Positions 29,622 through 39,861 of a stretch of DNA of 40,277 nt are shown here, one piece after another. Source of the stretch: Candidatus Symbiopectobacterium sp. 'North America' (GTDB taxonomy: Bacteria; Pseudomonadota; Gammaproteobacteria; Enterobacterales; Enterobacteriaceae); contig NZ_PEHF01000024.1 of the NCBI RefSeq assembly GCF_015762685.1, positions 1 through 40,277 on the forward strand. Direction: 5' to 3'. Under the pieces are notes generated by a model. The model saw only the letters and a program-made list of their open reading frames with translations, searched no databases and was not told the DNA's origin. Position 1 is the stretch's first letter, and the number at the start of each line of letters is the position of its first letter. The position numbers and the translations under genes were made by a program.

Positions 29622-31319
29622 TTAGAACGAGGTGCGTTTATAGCTGCGGTATTGCGGTTGCCAGAAGTTGTGCGTAATGGCCTTCGCCAGCGTATCGCTA
29701 GAGGTCACTTCTGCCACACCCTGCAACTGCGCGGCTTTTGCTACGTCCATCGCGATACGGCGAGACACATCCTGGATGTCTTTCAGGTCAGGTAACAAAG
29801 CACCTTCACTGTTGTTGGCCAGTGGTGAACAGTCTGCCAATGCGCGGCTGCCAGCCATCAGCATGCCATCGGTAATGCGTTTGGCACCACAAGCCAACAC
29901 GCCCAAGCCAATACCGGGGAAGATATAGGAGTTGTTGCATTGGGCAATAGGGAACAGAGTGTCCTTGTGCTTAACTGGCGCAAACGGACTTCCGGTTGCG
30001 ACCAGTGCGGCACCGTCGGTCCAGCGGATAATATCTTCCGGACGCGCTTCCACGCGGGAGGTCGGGTTGGAAAGCGGCATCACGATAGGACGCGCGCAGT
30101 GGGTGTGCATTTCACGAATGATCTCTTCCGTGAACAGACCCGGCTGACCTGAAACGCCAATCAGGATAGTCGGCTTAGCGTTGCGCACCACTTCCAGCAG
30201 TGAGATAGCATCGCTGGCAACGTCCCACTCGCTTAGCAATTCACTCTTCTGCACCAGCTTGCTCTGGAAATCGAGTAGGTTCGGCAGTTTGTCGGTCAGC
30301 AGACCGAAGCGATCCTACATAAACACGCGGGCACGCGCTTCTTCTTCGCTCAGACCTTCAGATTTCATCTGCGCGATAATTTGCTCGGCGATACCGCAAC
30401 CGGCGGAGCCGGCACCCAGGAAGGTGATCGTCTGATCGTGCAGTGGTGTGCCAGCAGCACGGCTGGCGGCAATCAGGCTGCCTAACGCCACGGCGGCGGT
30501 GCCTTGAATGTCGTCGTTAAAGCAGCAGATTTCATCGCGGTAATGGTTTAACAGTGGCGTGGCATTGCTTTGCACAAAGTCTTCAAATTGCAGCAACACG
30601 TTCGGCCAGCGGCGTTTTACCGCCTGAATAAATTCTTCTACGAAGGCATCGTACTCTTTGCCGGTAATGCGAGGGTGACGCCAGCCCATATAGAACGGAT
30701 CGTTCAGGCGCTGCGGGTTGTTGGTGCCCACATCCAGCACGACGGGCAGGGTATAAGCCGGACTGATGCCGCCACAGGCGGTGTAGAGCGACAGCTTACC
30801 GATCGGGATCCCCATGCCGCCGATGCCTTGATCTCCCAGGCCAAGGATACGCTCACCGTCGGTGACCACGATCACCTTCACTTTCTGCTTGCTGGCGTTT
30901 TGCAGCATTTCATCGATGTTTTCACGGTTCGGATAGGAGATAAACAAGCCGCGAGCACGATGGTAAATATCTGAGAAGTGTTCGCACGCCTGACCGACCG
31001 TAGGGGTGTAGATGATCGGCATCATTTCGGTCAGGTGTGCGTCCAGCAGGCGGTAAAACAGCGTCTCGTTAGTATCCTGAATGTTACGCAGGTAGACGTG
31101 CTTCTCCATATCATTTTTGAATTCCTGATACTGACGCCAGGCGCGTTCTGCCTGCTCTTCAATGGTCTCCACGGCTTCAGGCAACAGGCCATGCAGGTTG
31201 AAGTTGGCACGCTCTTCATTGGTGAAGGCGCTACCTTTGTTCAGCAAAGGGAATTCCAACAGGATAGGGCCAGCATAAGGGATGTAGAGGGCGCGTTTGC
31301 TTTCGTATTCTAATTCCAT
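29622..31319 (-). pseudogene. maeA: NAD-dependent malic enzyme with one stop codon
   Basis: The frame from ATG 31319 ([18 protein letters not shown]) to the stop at 29622 covers 565 codons, exactly the length of E. coli MaeA, which converts malate to pyruvate and CO2 with NAD. TAG at 30315-30317 replaces codon 335 (RARVFM*DRFGLL), just after the NAD-binding loop [15 protein letters not shown]. Both halves are otherwise well conserved, including [22 protein letters not shown] and [12 protein letters not shown]. The truncated product would lack most of the NAD-binding domain, so it is probably inactive. An earlier TTG start at 31367 does not fit the family. Confidence 0.93.
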
Positions 31320-31499
31320 GACTTTTCTTACTCTTCGGGTAACAGAAACGAATTTAGGTAATGACACGACATGACAGCGCGGATCTTAAATTACCCAAAA
31401 AATATGTACAGAAAATGTTAATTAAAATAGTTACACATGACTTGCGTCACAAAATTTTGTCAATGCCCCCCGGTTTGTTCATCATTTTTGGGCGCTGTA

Positions 31500-32387
31500 T
31501 CAGTCGATAAAGTGCTGCTGAACGTCGGTACACCCGGCTTCCGCCAGAATAATTTGCAACATCACCCACTGAGTGATGGTGGTATTGCGTGGCTCAACCA
31601 GCGCGGCGCGGCGCACGCTGTGAATATCTTCACCGGCCAGATTCATCAGGTTTAATGCCACCTGAAGCGGCGGCAGGCTGGGGTTGAACGCGGCATTCTC
31701 TGCGTAGCGCCCGGTATACACCGTGCCGCGATCGGTTTCCAGCGCGACGCCGCTCAGCGCATTGCTGTATGGCGCATGGCTGCGGTTGGCGGCGTCTAAC
31801 GCGGTCTGCGCTAGCAGATCGGCATCGAGCAGGGTGCGCCCGTGATTGACCGGATCCATCAACAGTGTGGTGATGTTCAGATTCTGCGGTCCAAAGGCAT
31901 CGGGTAAATAGTGGTGCAACTGCGCGGGTTCGCGCCCCAGCAGGTGGATATGCAGCGTGTTCGCCCGGTTCAGTTCATTCATAAACTGACGGCAGTGCCC
32001 GCAGGGCGTGTAGTTCACCGTGATACTGGTCAAACCGCGCTCCTGGCGCAGCCAGGCATGGGCTATGGCACTCTGCTCCGCGTGCAGCGTTTGTTGCAAC
32101 GGCACTGCGGTGAACTCCATGTTGGCGCCAAAGTAGAGGTTGCCGCTTTCGCCCTGAGCAACGGCACCCACTTGAAATTGAGAAATAGGCGCAATGGCGC
32201 ACGCAGCCGCAAGGGGGAGTAAGGCGTAGGCTAGCGTCTCTGGCGTCAGATCGCATTGGGTACAAAGGGTCGTTACGTCGTCAGCAAGCAACATCCCGAC
32301 AAAGTCAGGACGTTCAAGTATCGACAGCAGGGCGTGTTGCAGTGTGTCAGAAAGTTGTGCAAAAGGGGCGTGATATCGTGGATGCAT
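31500..32387 (-). CDS. cdd: Cytidine deaminase
   Basis: This 295-residue, two-domain cytidine deaminase is of the E. coli type and salvages cytidine and deoxycytidine to uridine forms. The zinc ligands H102, C129 and C132 and the catalytic E104 occupy the same positions as in E. coli (HAEQ and TPCGHC). The C-terminal domain lacks the zinc site, as is normal. It lies downstream of yohJK on the same strand, as in E. coli. The gap to yohK is 188 bases, so it probably has its own promoter. It is intact. Confidence 0.95.
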   Translation of the reverse strand: MHPRYHAPFAQLSDTLQHALLSILERPDFVGMLLADDVTTLCTQCDLTPETLAYALLPLAAACAIAPISQFQVGAVAQGESGNLYFGANMEFTAVPLQQTLHAEQSAIAHAWLRQERGLTSITVNYTPCGHCRQFMNELNRANTLHIHLLGREPAQLHHYLPDAFGPQNLNITTLLMDPVNHGRTLLDADLLAQTALDAANRSHAPYSNALSGVALETDRGTVYTGRYAENAAFNPSLPPLQVALNLMNLAGEDIHSVRRAALVEPRNTTITQWVMLQIILAEAGCTDVQQHFID

Positions 32388-32575
32388 AGCGATGTACTCT
32401 TTTTGCCATTATTGTTTGTTGTCAGGGTAAAAGTAGCCTATCAATAAATCGTGATCATTATCTCGTCGAACGTGAACTTATTGAAATTAAGATGCATTCT
32501 GCGCGATATATCTCAAATTATCGAGCAGAATGCAACGGCGTTGCGATTATCGCACCGTCTGCATCATCTCCGTCG

Positions 32576-33274
32576 CTAGTGAAACAGTTGTATCAGCAGC
32601 GGAAAGATAAAAGGCGCAATCAGCGAGGTCATGATGCCGCAAATCACCAATGCCAATGAGCTGAACGCGCTTTCCTGAAAATCGATCTCGACGCAACGGG
32701 CCGTGCTCAGCGCGTGTGACGCCGTCCCCATAGCGAGTCCGCGCGCTGCCTTGGTGCGAATACCCACGCGATTAAACAGGGTGTGCCCGAAGACCGCACC
32801 GAGGATGCCGACAAAAATCACACAGACCGCGCTGATGGCAGGAATGCCGCCGATGGTGCTTGTGACCGCCATAGCGATGGGCGTGGTTACCGATTTAGGC
32901 AGCACTGATGCGGCGATCTCGGGCGTGGCGCCTAACCACATAGCAATGAGCGTACCGGAAATAATGGCCGCCATACTGCCGATAAAGCAGACGCTGATGA
33001 TGGATTTCCAACGCGCACGGATCTGATGAAGCTGTTCATAGAGCGGAAACGCCAACGCCACCACGGCGGGCTGCAGCAGATCGTTCAGCACTTTACTGCC
33101 CGCCAAGTAGTTTTTGTAAGGGATATTGAGCAGCAGCAATACCGGGATCAGTATAGCCATCGACACCAGTAGGGGGTTTAGCAGTGGCATTTTGCATTTT
33201 ATCGCCAACTTGCGCGCCGCGAAGAAGGTCAGCAAAGTCAGGGGTAATGACCACCAGATGTTGGACAACATCAT
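32576..33274 (-). CDS. yohK: YohK, LrgB-family membrane protein
   Basis: This 232-residue inner-membrane protein with about seven helices belongs to the LrgB/CidB family. Family segments [21 protein letters not shown] and [12 protein letters not shown] are present. Members pair with an LrgA-type partner (YohJ); in other bacteria such pairs affect murein hydrolase export or glycolate and pyruvate transport, but the E. coli role is not settled. Its ATG overlaps the yohJ stop (ATGA), so translation is coupled. The protein is intact although yohJ is broken. Confidence 0.93.
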   Translation of the reverse strand: MMLSNIWWSLPLTLLTFFAARKLAIKCKMPLLNPLLVSMAILIPVLLLLNIPYKNYLAGSKVLNDLLQPAVVALAFPLYEQLHQIRARWKSIISVCFIGSMAAIISGTLIAMWLGATPEIAASVLPKSVTTPIAMAVTSTIGGIPAISAVCVIFVGILGAVFGHTLFNRVGIRTKAARGLAMGTASHALSTARCVEIDFQESAFSSLALVICGIMTSLIAPFIFPLLIQLFH

Positions 33275-33682
33275 TTTTTCCCTTCCTCATCCGGTGTTTC
33301 GTGTGTGGTGATGATGTGTTCACGTTGCATCAACTGCGTGCAAAAACCGACGACCAGCATTACCACCAGCGTACTGATAAGGCAGGACACCACGATGGGG
33401 CCAAACGGCTTGCTCAGCAGATCATAGTAATTCATGACGCCCACGCCGATAGGCACAAAGAGCAGCGCCATGTAGCGAATCATCAAATGGCAGCCAGGTT
33501 TTACCCAAGGCGCAGGAAGGATCTGCGAAGCCAGCAGAGCAAAGAGGATAAGCATACCGATAATGCTGCCGGGAATAGTCAGCGGGAGTAACGCGGATAT
33601 CGCATTACCTGCGAACAGACACAGATAAATTAAGTGCGAAAGCGCGTAAATACTGCCCGCAAAGGATTGTCATATTACGCAT
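33271..33682 (-). pseudogene. yohJ: YohJ, LrgA-family membrane protein, frameshifted
   Basis: The start at 33682 has AGGAA upstream and gives [16 protein letters not shown]. One extra T at about 33628-33634 shifts the frame. From there the family sequence goes on as [20 protein letters not shown], then [15 protein letters not shown], to the end. With the base removed it is about 136 residues and four helices, like E. coli YohJ (132). The internal ATG at 33555 would give a 94-residue product missing the first two helices, but it would still allow coupled translation of yohK. Confidence 0.85.
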
Positions 33683-33807
33683 GGGAAGTTCCTGATAAGC
33701 TGAGGCGATTATCATAGCGCTAATCAATTTGGTGTGCCACAGATCACAGGTTTTTCCCGCTGACTTTCCCCGTTGTTATTGAAACTGGTTGCTGTTGAAA
33801 ACGTTCA

Positions 33808-35100
33808 TTATTGAAACAATTCAGGGCGCTGTACGGCGTCACGCAGTGCGCTGGTCAAGCGCGTTAGCGCCTGTTGCGAGATAATATAGGGCGGCATCAC
33901 ATACAGCAGCTTACCAAAAGGCCGGATCCACACACCGCGCTCGACAAAAAAGCGTTGCACGCGCGCCACGTTCACAGGACGTGTGGTTTCCAGTACGCCA
34001 ATCGCGCCCAAAACGCGCACGTCCTCCACCAACGCGGCATCCAGTAATGGCAGTAATTCAGCGCGCAATTGGCGCTCAATCACCATCACCTGTGGCTGCC
34101 ATCCCCCGTCTGCCAGCAGTTCAAGACTGGCATTGGCGGCGGCACAGGCCAATGGGTTAGCCATAAAAGTCGGGCCATGCATAAAACAACCCGCTTCGCC
34201 GTTGCTGATGGTGTCTGCGATGTTACGCGTGGTCAAGGTGGCTGACAGCGTCAGGTATCCTCCGGTCAGCGCTTTACCCAGACAGAGAATGTCGGGAGTG
34301 ATATCGGCATGTTCACAGGCAAACAGCGTGCCCGTACGACCAAATCCGGTCGCTATTTCGTCTGCTATCAGTAAGATACCGTGGTTATCGCACAACTCGC
34401 GCACGCGCTTGAGGTAGGTGGGGTGGTAGATACGCATTCCGCCTGCGCCCTGAACCACCGGTTCAAGGATAACGGCGGCGATGTCGTGACTGTGCGTTTC
34501 CAGCATATCGTGTAGCGGCTCGATATCAGGCTCATACCACTCGCCATCAAAGCGGCTGCGTGGCGCATCGGCAAACAGGTGTTCAGGCAGATATCCCTGA
34601 TAGAGGCTGTGCATGGCATTGTGCGGGTCACACACCGACATCGCACCAAAGGTGTCGCCATGATAGCCGTGACGCAGGGTTAAAAAGCGCGCCCGACGCT
34701 CGCCGCGTGTCTGCCAATATTGCAGCGCCATTTTGAGCGCCACTTCCACGGCCACCGAACCGGAGTCGGCCAGAAACACACACTCCAACGGCGCAGGCGT
34801 AATAGTGACCAGCCGTTGGCATAGCGCGATAGCTTGAGGGTGCGTAATGCCGCCAAACATCACATGCGACATTTGAGCTATTTGCTGCTGCAAGGCCTGG
34901 TTCAGACGCGGGTGGTTATAGCCGTGGATCGCCGCCCACCAGGAAGACATGCCATCCACCAGTTCTCGCCCATCGTCCAGTTGCAGGTGATACCCGTGCG
35001 CCGCTACCACCGGATAACAGGGAAGGGGGTGTGTCATTGAGGTGTAAGGATGCCAAATATGGCGTTGATCAAATTCCAGGTCTGCGTTCGAAAGCAACAT
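33808..35100 (-). CDS. bioA: BioA, adenosylmethionine-8-amino-7-oxononanoate aminotransferase
   Basis: This 430-residue class III aminotransferase makes DAPA from KAPA using S-adenosylmethionine as amino donor, the third step of biotin ring formation. The PLP lysine is K276 ([10 protein letters not shown]), and the PLP-ring aspartate is in [11 protein letters not shown] (D247). The substrate segment [13 protein letters not shown] is conserved. The ATG at 35100 fits the family ([13 protein letters not shown] follows); a TTG six bases earlier adds two residues only. It is divergent from bioBFCD with the operator between them. It is intact. Confidence 0.95.
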   Translation of the reverse strand: MLLSNADLEFDQRHIWHPYTSMTHPLPCYPVVAAHGYHLQLDDGRELVDGMSSWWAAIHGYNHPRLNQALQQQIAQMSHVMFGGITHPQAIALCQRLVTITPAPLECVFLADSGSVAVEVALKMALQYWQTRGERRARFLTLRHGYHGDTFGAMSVCDPHNAMHSLYQGYLPEHLFADAPRSRFDGEWYEPDIEPLHDMLETHSHDIAAVILEPVVQGAGGMRIYHPTYLKRVRELCDNHGILLIADEIATGFGRTGTLFACEHADITPDILCLGKALTGGYLTLSATLTTRNIADTISNGEAGCFMHGPTFMANPLACAAANASLELLADGGWQPQVMVIERQLRAELLPLLDAALVEDVRVLGAIGVLETTRPVNVARVQRFFVERGVWIRPFGKLLYVMPPYIISQQALTRLTSALRDAVQRPELFQ

Positions 35101-35115
35101 TATCAATAAACCGTG

Positions 35116-35149
35116 TTGTAAACTAAATTAACACTCGTATGGTTGACAG
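35116..35149. promoter_or_regulatory. BirA operator (bioO) between bioA and bioB
   Basis: TTGTAAACT (35116-35124) and GGTTGACAG (35141-35149) match the halves of the BirA operator, TTGTAAACC and GGTTTACAA, at 8 of 9 and 7 of 9 positions. The spacer is 16 bases rather than the 15 seen in E. coli. The position between divergent bioA and bioB is the expected one. Biotinoyl-AMP-bound BirA should repress both directions. Confidence 0.7.
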
Positions 35150-35170
35150 TATAGCGTTGTCATTTACACT
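35143..35170 (+). promoter_or_regulatory. bioBFCD promoter
   Basis: A perfect -35 (TTGACA, 35143-35148) overlaps the right half of the BirA operator, and a weaker -10 (TACACT, 35165-35170) follows after 16 bases. Overlap with the operator fits direct repression by BirA. Confidence 0.5.
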
Positions 35171-35232
35171 TACGCCACATTTTCATGTCGCATTGGCGGC
35201 ATGGCACCCTGTCGAACAAAAAGGCCAACCAT

Positions 35233-36270
35233 ATGGCAGAACGTATTCACTGGACGCTGGAGCAAGCGCAGCAACTGTTTGATAAACCGTTTTTAGAGCT
35301 GATGTTTGAGGCGCAGCAGGTGCATCGCCAGCATTTTGATCCGAGCCAGGTACAGGTCAGCACGCTGCTCTCCATCAAAACCGGTGCCTGCCCGGAGGAT
35401 TGCAAATATTGCCCGCAGAGTGCGCGTTATCGCACCGGGCTGGAAGCGGAGCGGTTGATGCAGGTCGAGCAGGTGCTGGATTCCGCGCGTCAGGCTAAAG
35501 CGGCAGGCTCAACCCGTTTCTGTATGGGAGCTGCCTGGAAAAGCCCCCATGAGCGCGACATGCCTTATCTGGAACAGATGGTGAAAGGCGTCAAGGAAAT
35601 GGGGATGGAAACCTGCATGACGTTAGGCACTTTGCACGGCGATCAGGCGGAACGACTGGCTGACGCCGGGCTGAATTTCTATAACCATAACCTGGACACC
35701 TCGCCGGAGTTCTACGGCAACATCATCAGCACCCGCACCTATCAGGAACGGCTGGATACGCTGGACAAAGTGCGTCACGCGGGAATTAAAGTCTGCTCCG
35801 GCGGCATTGTCGGATTAGGTGAAACAGTGCGCGATCGCGCCGGATTGTTGGTGCAACTGGCAAACCTGCCGACGCCGCCGGAAAGCGTGCCGATTAATAT
35901 GCTGGTGAAAGTAAAAGGTACGCCGCTGGAAGATAACGACGACGTTGAACCTTTCGATTTTATCCGCACTATCGCCGTCGCACGCATCATGATGCCGACC
36001 TCTCACGTGCGCCTGTCTGCTGGTCGCGAACAGATGAGCGAACAGACCCAGGCCATGTGTTTTATGGCCGGTGCCAACTCCATTTTTTATGGCTGCAAGC
36101 TGCTGACCACCCCTAATCCGAAAGAAGATAAGGATTTGATCCTGTTTCGTAAACTGGGTCTCAATCCTCAGCAAACGGAAACGGAGGCCGGTGACAACCA
36201 ACAGCAGATGCGGCTGGCACAGCAGGTGCTGCAAGCCGATACCGAACAGTTCTATAACGCTGCTGTGTGA
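35233..36270 (+). CDS. bioB: BioB, biotin synthase
   Basis: This 345-residue radical SAM enzyme inserts sulfur into dethiobiotin to give biotin. The [4Fe-4S] cluster cysteines C53, C57 and C60 (ACPEDCKYC) and the [2Fe-2S] ligands C97, C128, C188 and R260 are at the same numbers as in E. coli. The ATG at 35233 ([11 protein letters not shown]) fits the family; an upstream ATG at 35185 adds 16 unrelated residues. bioF starts 5 bases after the stop. It is intact. Confidence 0.97.
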   Translation: MAERIHWTLEQAQQLFDKPFLELMFEAQQVHRQHFDPSQVQVSTLLSIKTGACPEDCKYCPQSARYRTGLEAERLMQVEQVLDSARQAKAAGSTRFCMGAAWKSPHERDMPYLEQMVKGVKEMGMETCMTLGTLHGDQAERLADAGLNFYNHNLDTSPEFYGNIISTRTYQERLDTLDKVRHAGIKVCSGGIVGLGETVRDRAGLLVQLANLPTPPESVPINMLVKVKGTPLEDNDDVEPFDFIRTIAVARIMMPTSHVRLSAGREQMSEQTQAMCFMAGANSIFYGCKLLTTPNPKEDKDLILFRKLGLNPQQTETEAGDNQQQMRLAQQVLQADTEQFYNAAV

Positions 36271-36275
36271 CGCTG

Positions 36276-37448
36276 ATGGGATGGCAAAAACGTATAGACG
36301 CGGCGCTGATCGCGCGCCGTGAGCAAGATGCTTACCGCTCACGCATTATTAATCAGGGCGGTGGACGTTGGTTGACGCAGCAGGGGCAGCGCTACCTGAA
36401 TTTCTCCAGCAATGACTACCTGGGTTTAAGCCAGCATCCGGCCATTATTGATGCCTGGCAAACCGGTGCAATGCGCTATGGCGTGGGTAGCGGCGGTTCA
36501 GGGCATGTCACCGGATATACCGATGCGCATGCAGCGTTGGAAGGCGAACTGGCGCAATGGCTGGATTATCCGCGTGCGCTGCTGTTTGTCTCCGGTTATG
36601 CCGCGAATCAAGCGGTGGTTGCCGCCCTGATGCAGGGGCAAGATCGCATTCTGGCGGACAAGCTCAGCCATGCGTCATTACAGGAAGCCGCTGCCCAGTC
36701 ACCGGCTACCTTGCGGCGCTTTGCGCACAATCAGCCGGCAGCGCTGCAACGCCTGTTTGAAGGGGATTGCCCGGGCGAAACCCTTGCCGTCACGGAAGGT
36801 ATTTTCAGTATGGACGGTGACAGCGCACCGCTGGGAGCACTGCATGCGTTGACGCAGGCGCACGGTGCCTGGCTGATGGTGGATGATGCACACGGGATAG
36901 GCGTGTGCGGCGAGCAGGGCCGCGGCAGTTGCTGGCAACAGGGGGTAAAACCCGAATTGCTGGTCGTGACGTTCGGCAAGGCGTTTGGCGTGAGCGGGGC
37001 TGCACTGTTGTGCAGCGAATCGGTGGCCGACTATTTCTTGCAGTTTGCCCGTCATCTGATCTACAGCACCAGCATGCCACCGGCCCAGGTTTGCGCATTA
37101 CGCGCGGCGTTGTCCTGTATTCAGCAGGGTGACGCGCTACGTGACAGGCTAGGCCGCCATATTGCTCAGTTTCGCGCCGGAGCTGGGGATTTGCCTTTTA
37201 CCTTGATGTCGTCCCACAGTGCCATTCAACCGTTGATTGTCGGCGACAACGCTGCCGCGTTGCGCGTGGCACAGCGTCTGCGTGAACGGGGACTCTGGGT
37301 CAGTGCGATGCGCCCACCCACCGTGCCGCCCGGTAGTGCGCGGCTACGTATTACGCTGACGGCCAGCCACACGGATGATGACATAGCCCGTCTGCTTGCC
37401 GCTTTGCGCACGGCGGCGCATGAGCAAGGAGAGGGTGTCAATGAATAA
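36276..37448 (+). CDS. bioF: BioF, 8-amino-7-oxononanoate synthase
   Basis: This 390-residue PLP enzyme joins pimeloyl-ACP and alanine to form KAPA. The PLP lysine is K235 ([11 protein letters not shown]); [20 protein letters not shown] and [10 protein letters not shown] are conserved. The ATG at 36276 matches the family start MGWQKRI; a GTG at 36267 overlaps the bioB stop. Its end overlaps bioC by 8 bases, showing coupled translation. It is intact. Confidence 0.96.
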   Translation: MGWQKRIDAALIARREQDAYRSRIINQGGGRWLTQQGQRYLNFSSNDYLGLSQHPAIIDAWQTGAMRYGVGSGGSGHVTGYTDAHAALEGELAQWLDYPRALLFVSGYAANQAVVAALMQGQDRILADKLSHASLQEAAAQSPATLRRFAHNQPAALQRLFEGDCPGETLAVTEGIFSMDGDSAPLGALHALTQAHGAWLMVDDAHGIGVCGEQGRGSCWQQGVKPELLVVTFGKAFGVSGAALLCSESVADYFLQFARHLIYSTSMPPAQVCALRAALSCIQQGDALRDRLGRHIAQFRAGAGDLPFTLMSSHSAIQPLIVGDNAAALRVAQRLRERGLWVSAMRPPTVPPGSARLRITLTASHTDDDIARLLAALRTAAHEQGEGVNE

Positions 37449-38202
37449 TGAATTGCATAACAAACGGGCCATTGCGCAGGCTTTTGGTCGTGCGGCACAG
37501 TGCTACACCCGATTTGCCGAACTGCAACGCACCAGCGGTGAGCATCTGATGACCTTGGCGCTACCGCTTGCCGGACAGCGGATACTGGATGCGGGCTGCG
37601 GCACCGGCCATTTCAGTCAACGCTGGCGCGCGCTGGGTAAACAGGTGATCGCCTTGGATCTTTCTGCTGGCATGTTGCAACAGGCTGCGGCTGAACACAG
37701 TGCAGATGCCTACGTACAAGGGGATATTGAGCATTTGCCGTTAGCGGATGCCAGCATCGATCTCTGCTTCAGCAATCTGGCGGTGCAATGGTGCGAAGAT
37801 CTGCCGCGTGCGATTGCGGCCTGTTATCGGGCCACGCATCCCGGCGGCGCGGTGGTGTTTTCTACGCTGGCTGAAGGTTCCCTCGGCGAACTGGCGCAAG
37901 CATGGCTGAGCTTGGATGGATCAAAACGTGTCAATGATTTTTTGCCGTTGGCACAAATCGCCGATGCCTGTCGCCCTTATCGTCATCGGCTCTACCCGCA
38001 CACGCTGAGCTACCGTTTTGCGACCGTGAGCGATGTGATGCACTCGTTGAAAGGGATTGGCGCCACCTGGCTACATGGCGATCGTTTGCGCGGTTTGCTT
38101 ACCCGGCGGCGGTTACAAGCGCTGGCGCAGGTTTATCCTGCTTCTCCCGGCGGCTTTCCCCTCAGTTATCATTTGGTTTATGGAATTATTTATCGTGTCT
38201 AA
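37441..38202 (+). CDS. bioC: BioC, malonyl-ACP O-methyltransferase
   Basis: This 253-residue SAM-dependent methyltransferase methylates malonyl-ACP so that fatty acid synthesis can build the pimeloyl chain for biotin. The SAM-binding motif [10 protein letters not shown] is at residues 49-58, and SNLAVQWC and [11 protein letters not shown] are characteristic of BioC. A strong AAGGAGAGG ribosome site precedes the ATG at 37441, which makes the longer upstream frame unlikely. It overlaps both bioF and bioD. It is intact. Confidence 0.95.
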   Translation: MNNELHNKRAIAQAFGRAAQCYTRFAELQRTSGEHLMTLALPLAGQRILDAGCGTGHFSQRWRALGKQVIALDLSAGMLQQAAAEHSADAYVQGDIEHLPLADASIDLCFSNLAVQWCEDLPRAIAACYRATHPGGAVVFSTLAEGSLGELAQAWLSLDGSKRVNDFLPLAQIADACRPYRHRLYPHTLSYRFATVSDVMHSLKGIGATWLHGDRLRGLLTRRRLQALAQVYPASPGGFPLSYHLVYGIIYRV

Positions 38203-38875
38203 ACGTTGGTTTATTACCGGAACAGACACTGAAGTGGGCAAAACCATCGCCAGCGGCGCATTGCTACAGGCCGCTGCACGGGCAGGGTATCGCTGTGCGG
38301 GCTATAAGCCAGTAGCTTCCGGTGCGGAGATGACCCCACAGGGCATTCGTAATGAAGATGCTTGCCATCTGCAAGTGCGCAGCAGCGTGTCGCTCACTTA
38401 CGATGAGGTCAATCCGTTGGTGTTTATTGAGCCAACCTCGCCGCATATCGTGAGCCGGGTTGAGCAGCAGCCCATTGATTTCGAAGTGATGTCGCGCGGT
38501 CTGGCGGCCTTGACCGAAAAGGCCGATTGGGTGCTGGTGGAAGGTGCGGGTGGCTGGTTCACGCCACTGACGGTGCAGCAGACGTATGCCGACTGGGTAC
38601 AGCACGAGCAACTGCCGGTGATTCTGGTGGTGGGCATCAAACTGGGCTGCATCAACCACGCGTTACTGACGACTCAGGCCGTTACGCAGGCTGGATTGAC
38701 GTTGGCGGGCTGGATTGCTAACGATATTCAACCGTCCGGACGCTGGCATCAAGATTATCTGGAGACGCTGCAACGCCATCTTCTTGCGCCGCTGCTTGGC
38801 GAAATTCCTTATGTCGATACGCCACATACACTAAATTTGGGGGCGTATTTGGATATTACTCTGTTGTGTGTCTGA
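38195..38875 (+). CDS. bioD: BioD, dethiobiotin synthetase
   Basis: This 226-residue ATP-dependent enzyme closes the ureido ring of dethiobiotin from DAPA and CO2. The Walker A loop GTDTEVGKT is at residues 9-17; YKPVASG, EPTSPHI and VEGAGGWFTPL are conserved. I chose the GTG at 38195 because it gives the family start VSKRWF and has TGGAA upstream. An ATG at 38180 would add five residues. The start overlaps the bioC stop. It is the last gene of the operon and is intact. Confidence 0.94.
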   Translation: MSKRWFITGTDTEVGKTIASGALLQAAARAGYRCAGYKPVASGAEMTPQGIRNEDACHLQVRSSVSLTYDEVNPLVFIEPTSPHIVSRVEQQPIDFEVMSRGLAALTEKADWVLVEGAGGWFTPLTVQQTYADWVQHEQLPVILVVGIKLGCINHALLTTQAVTQAGLTLAGWIANDIQPSGRWHQDYLETLQRHLLAPLLGEIPYVDTPHTLNLGAYLDITLLCV

Positions 38876-38983
38876 ATATCATTATAGTTGCCTAAAAATA
38901 AGGTGTTTGCCTTCTACAGATATTTTATCTCTGAACATAATCTATGTTCTATACAATAACTATCTCTATCTAAGGTAATGAAT

Positions 38984-39465
38984 ATGACGACGATTAGTGA
39001 GTGTTGTAATATGGCAATATGTGCTGCTGGCGTTGAATCTGAGGATGAAAAAATAAGATAATGTCCCCCAAGGGGGTTCTTGAACATATCATTAATTTTT
39101 TCACTGCCGGTGGCATACGTCGTGCTAATGAGAGACTATATACTAAATTATGTCAATCTTTGTCAGACACGTTATTAAAGGAGTCTTTGGGGATGCCAGA
39201 GCTGATTCCCGATTCCCTTACCCTTGATGACATTGATGGATATTCAGTATCATTCTTGCTACCAGGAGTAAATAACAAAACTGGCACCGTTACCGTCGAA
39301 GTACATAAATGCGCAGGCAAAGGAAAAGACGATGACAATGCGAAAGGGGAGATTCGACTTTTAGATTACATGGAAAAATGCTGTAAGCTAATTTTATCGC
39401 AGTCAGATTTATTAGATCCAGAAACAAAACAAGAACTTATCTATGGAGCGAAATATGAATTCTAA
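38984..39465 (+). pseudogene. Short frameshifted protein with a SPI-2 effector-like N-terminus
   Basis: An AAGGT site precedes the ATG at 38984, whose frame (MTTISECCNMAICAAGVESEDEK) stops at 39059-39061. The next frame starts in the overlapping ATG at 39061 and runs 134 codons to TAA at 39463-39465. Adding one A to the run at about 39047-39053 merges them into one protein of about 160 residues. In the merged protein residues 33-40 read LEHIINFF, and ALCQ-like helices follow (ERLYTKLCQ). This resembles the WEK(I/M)xxFF translocation signal of Salmonella SPI-2 effectors such as SlrP and SspH2, at about the same position. The remainder has no recognised domain. Alternatively these are two coupled small genes. 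The type III role is inference. Confidence 0.5.
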
Positions 39466-39606
39466 CAGGAGACTATATAGGATATGGAGCCGGAACACAG
39501 TGTAACATTATAAAACAGTCGCACACTTATTCTGTTGCAGAGGAAACAATAAGGGTTACTTACACAGTCACAATTCATTGAATGATTTCTGCTCATAAAC
39601 ACTGTG

Positions 39607-39637
39607 ATCTTATGGTTATGCAGAGTGACCATAAGAT
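39607..39637. other. Perfect 10-bp inverted repeat with an 11-base loop
   Basis: ATCTTATGGT and ACCATAAGAT are exact inverted repeats. There is no T-run after it, so it may be a protein-binding site or weak hairpin rather than a terminator. Confidence 0.5.
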
Positions 39638-39836
39638 TCGTGTTGGCAGTGGTAACTTTAGCTTCCCTTTGCTGGTGAGGGCTCAACTTGCGTTACCAAG
39701 CGGCTTTTTTGTGCAAAACGTCAAAAAGCCATGCATAAGTGAAATCCTTGCAAAAACGCTAAAAAAATCCTGATTTCCCTCAGCCCCATAACGATAAGAT
39801 ATTTCACTAAAGCAGCAGGCATGCGGGCTTGTGGGA

Positions 39837-39861
39837 GTTATCCACTACTTCTGTGGATAAC
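39837..39861. promoter_or_regulatory. Inverted pair of DnaA boxes
   Basis: GTTATCCAC and GTGGATAAC are exact inverted repeats around TACTTCT. The right one contains a perfect DnaA box (TTATCCACA on the minus strand, 39852-39860). The left is TTATCCACT, one base off. E. coli has a DnaA site upstream of uvrB, which fits the position downstream of bioD. Confidence 0.65.

Noticed and set aside
2239..31319. Stop-codon reassignment or programmed readthrough to explain the many in-frame stops
   Set aside because: All three stop codons are affected, intact genes in the same window end normally at TAA, TAG or TGA, and true frameshifts occur in the same genes. Ordinary gene decay explains it better.
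39837..39861. Replication origin, because of paired DnaA boxes
   Set aside because: There are only two boxes, no series of 13-mers and no neighbouring replication genes. The place downstream of bioD fits the DnaA site known upstream of uvrB.
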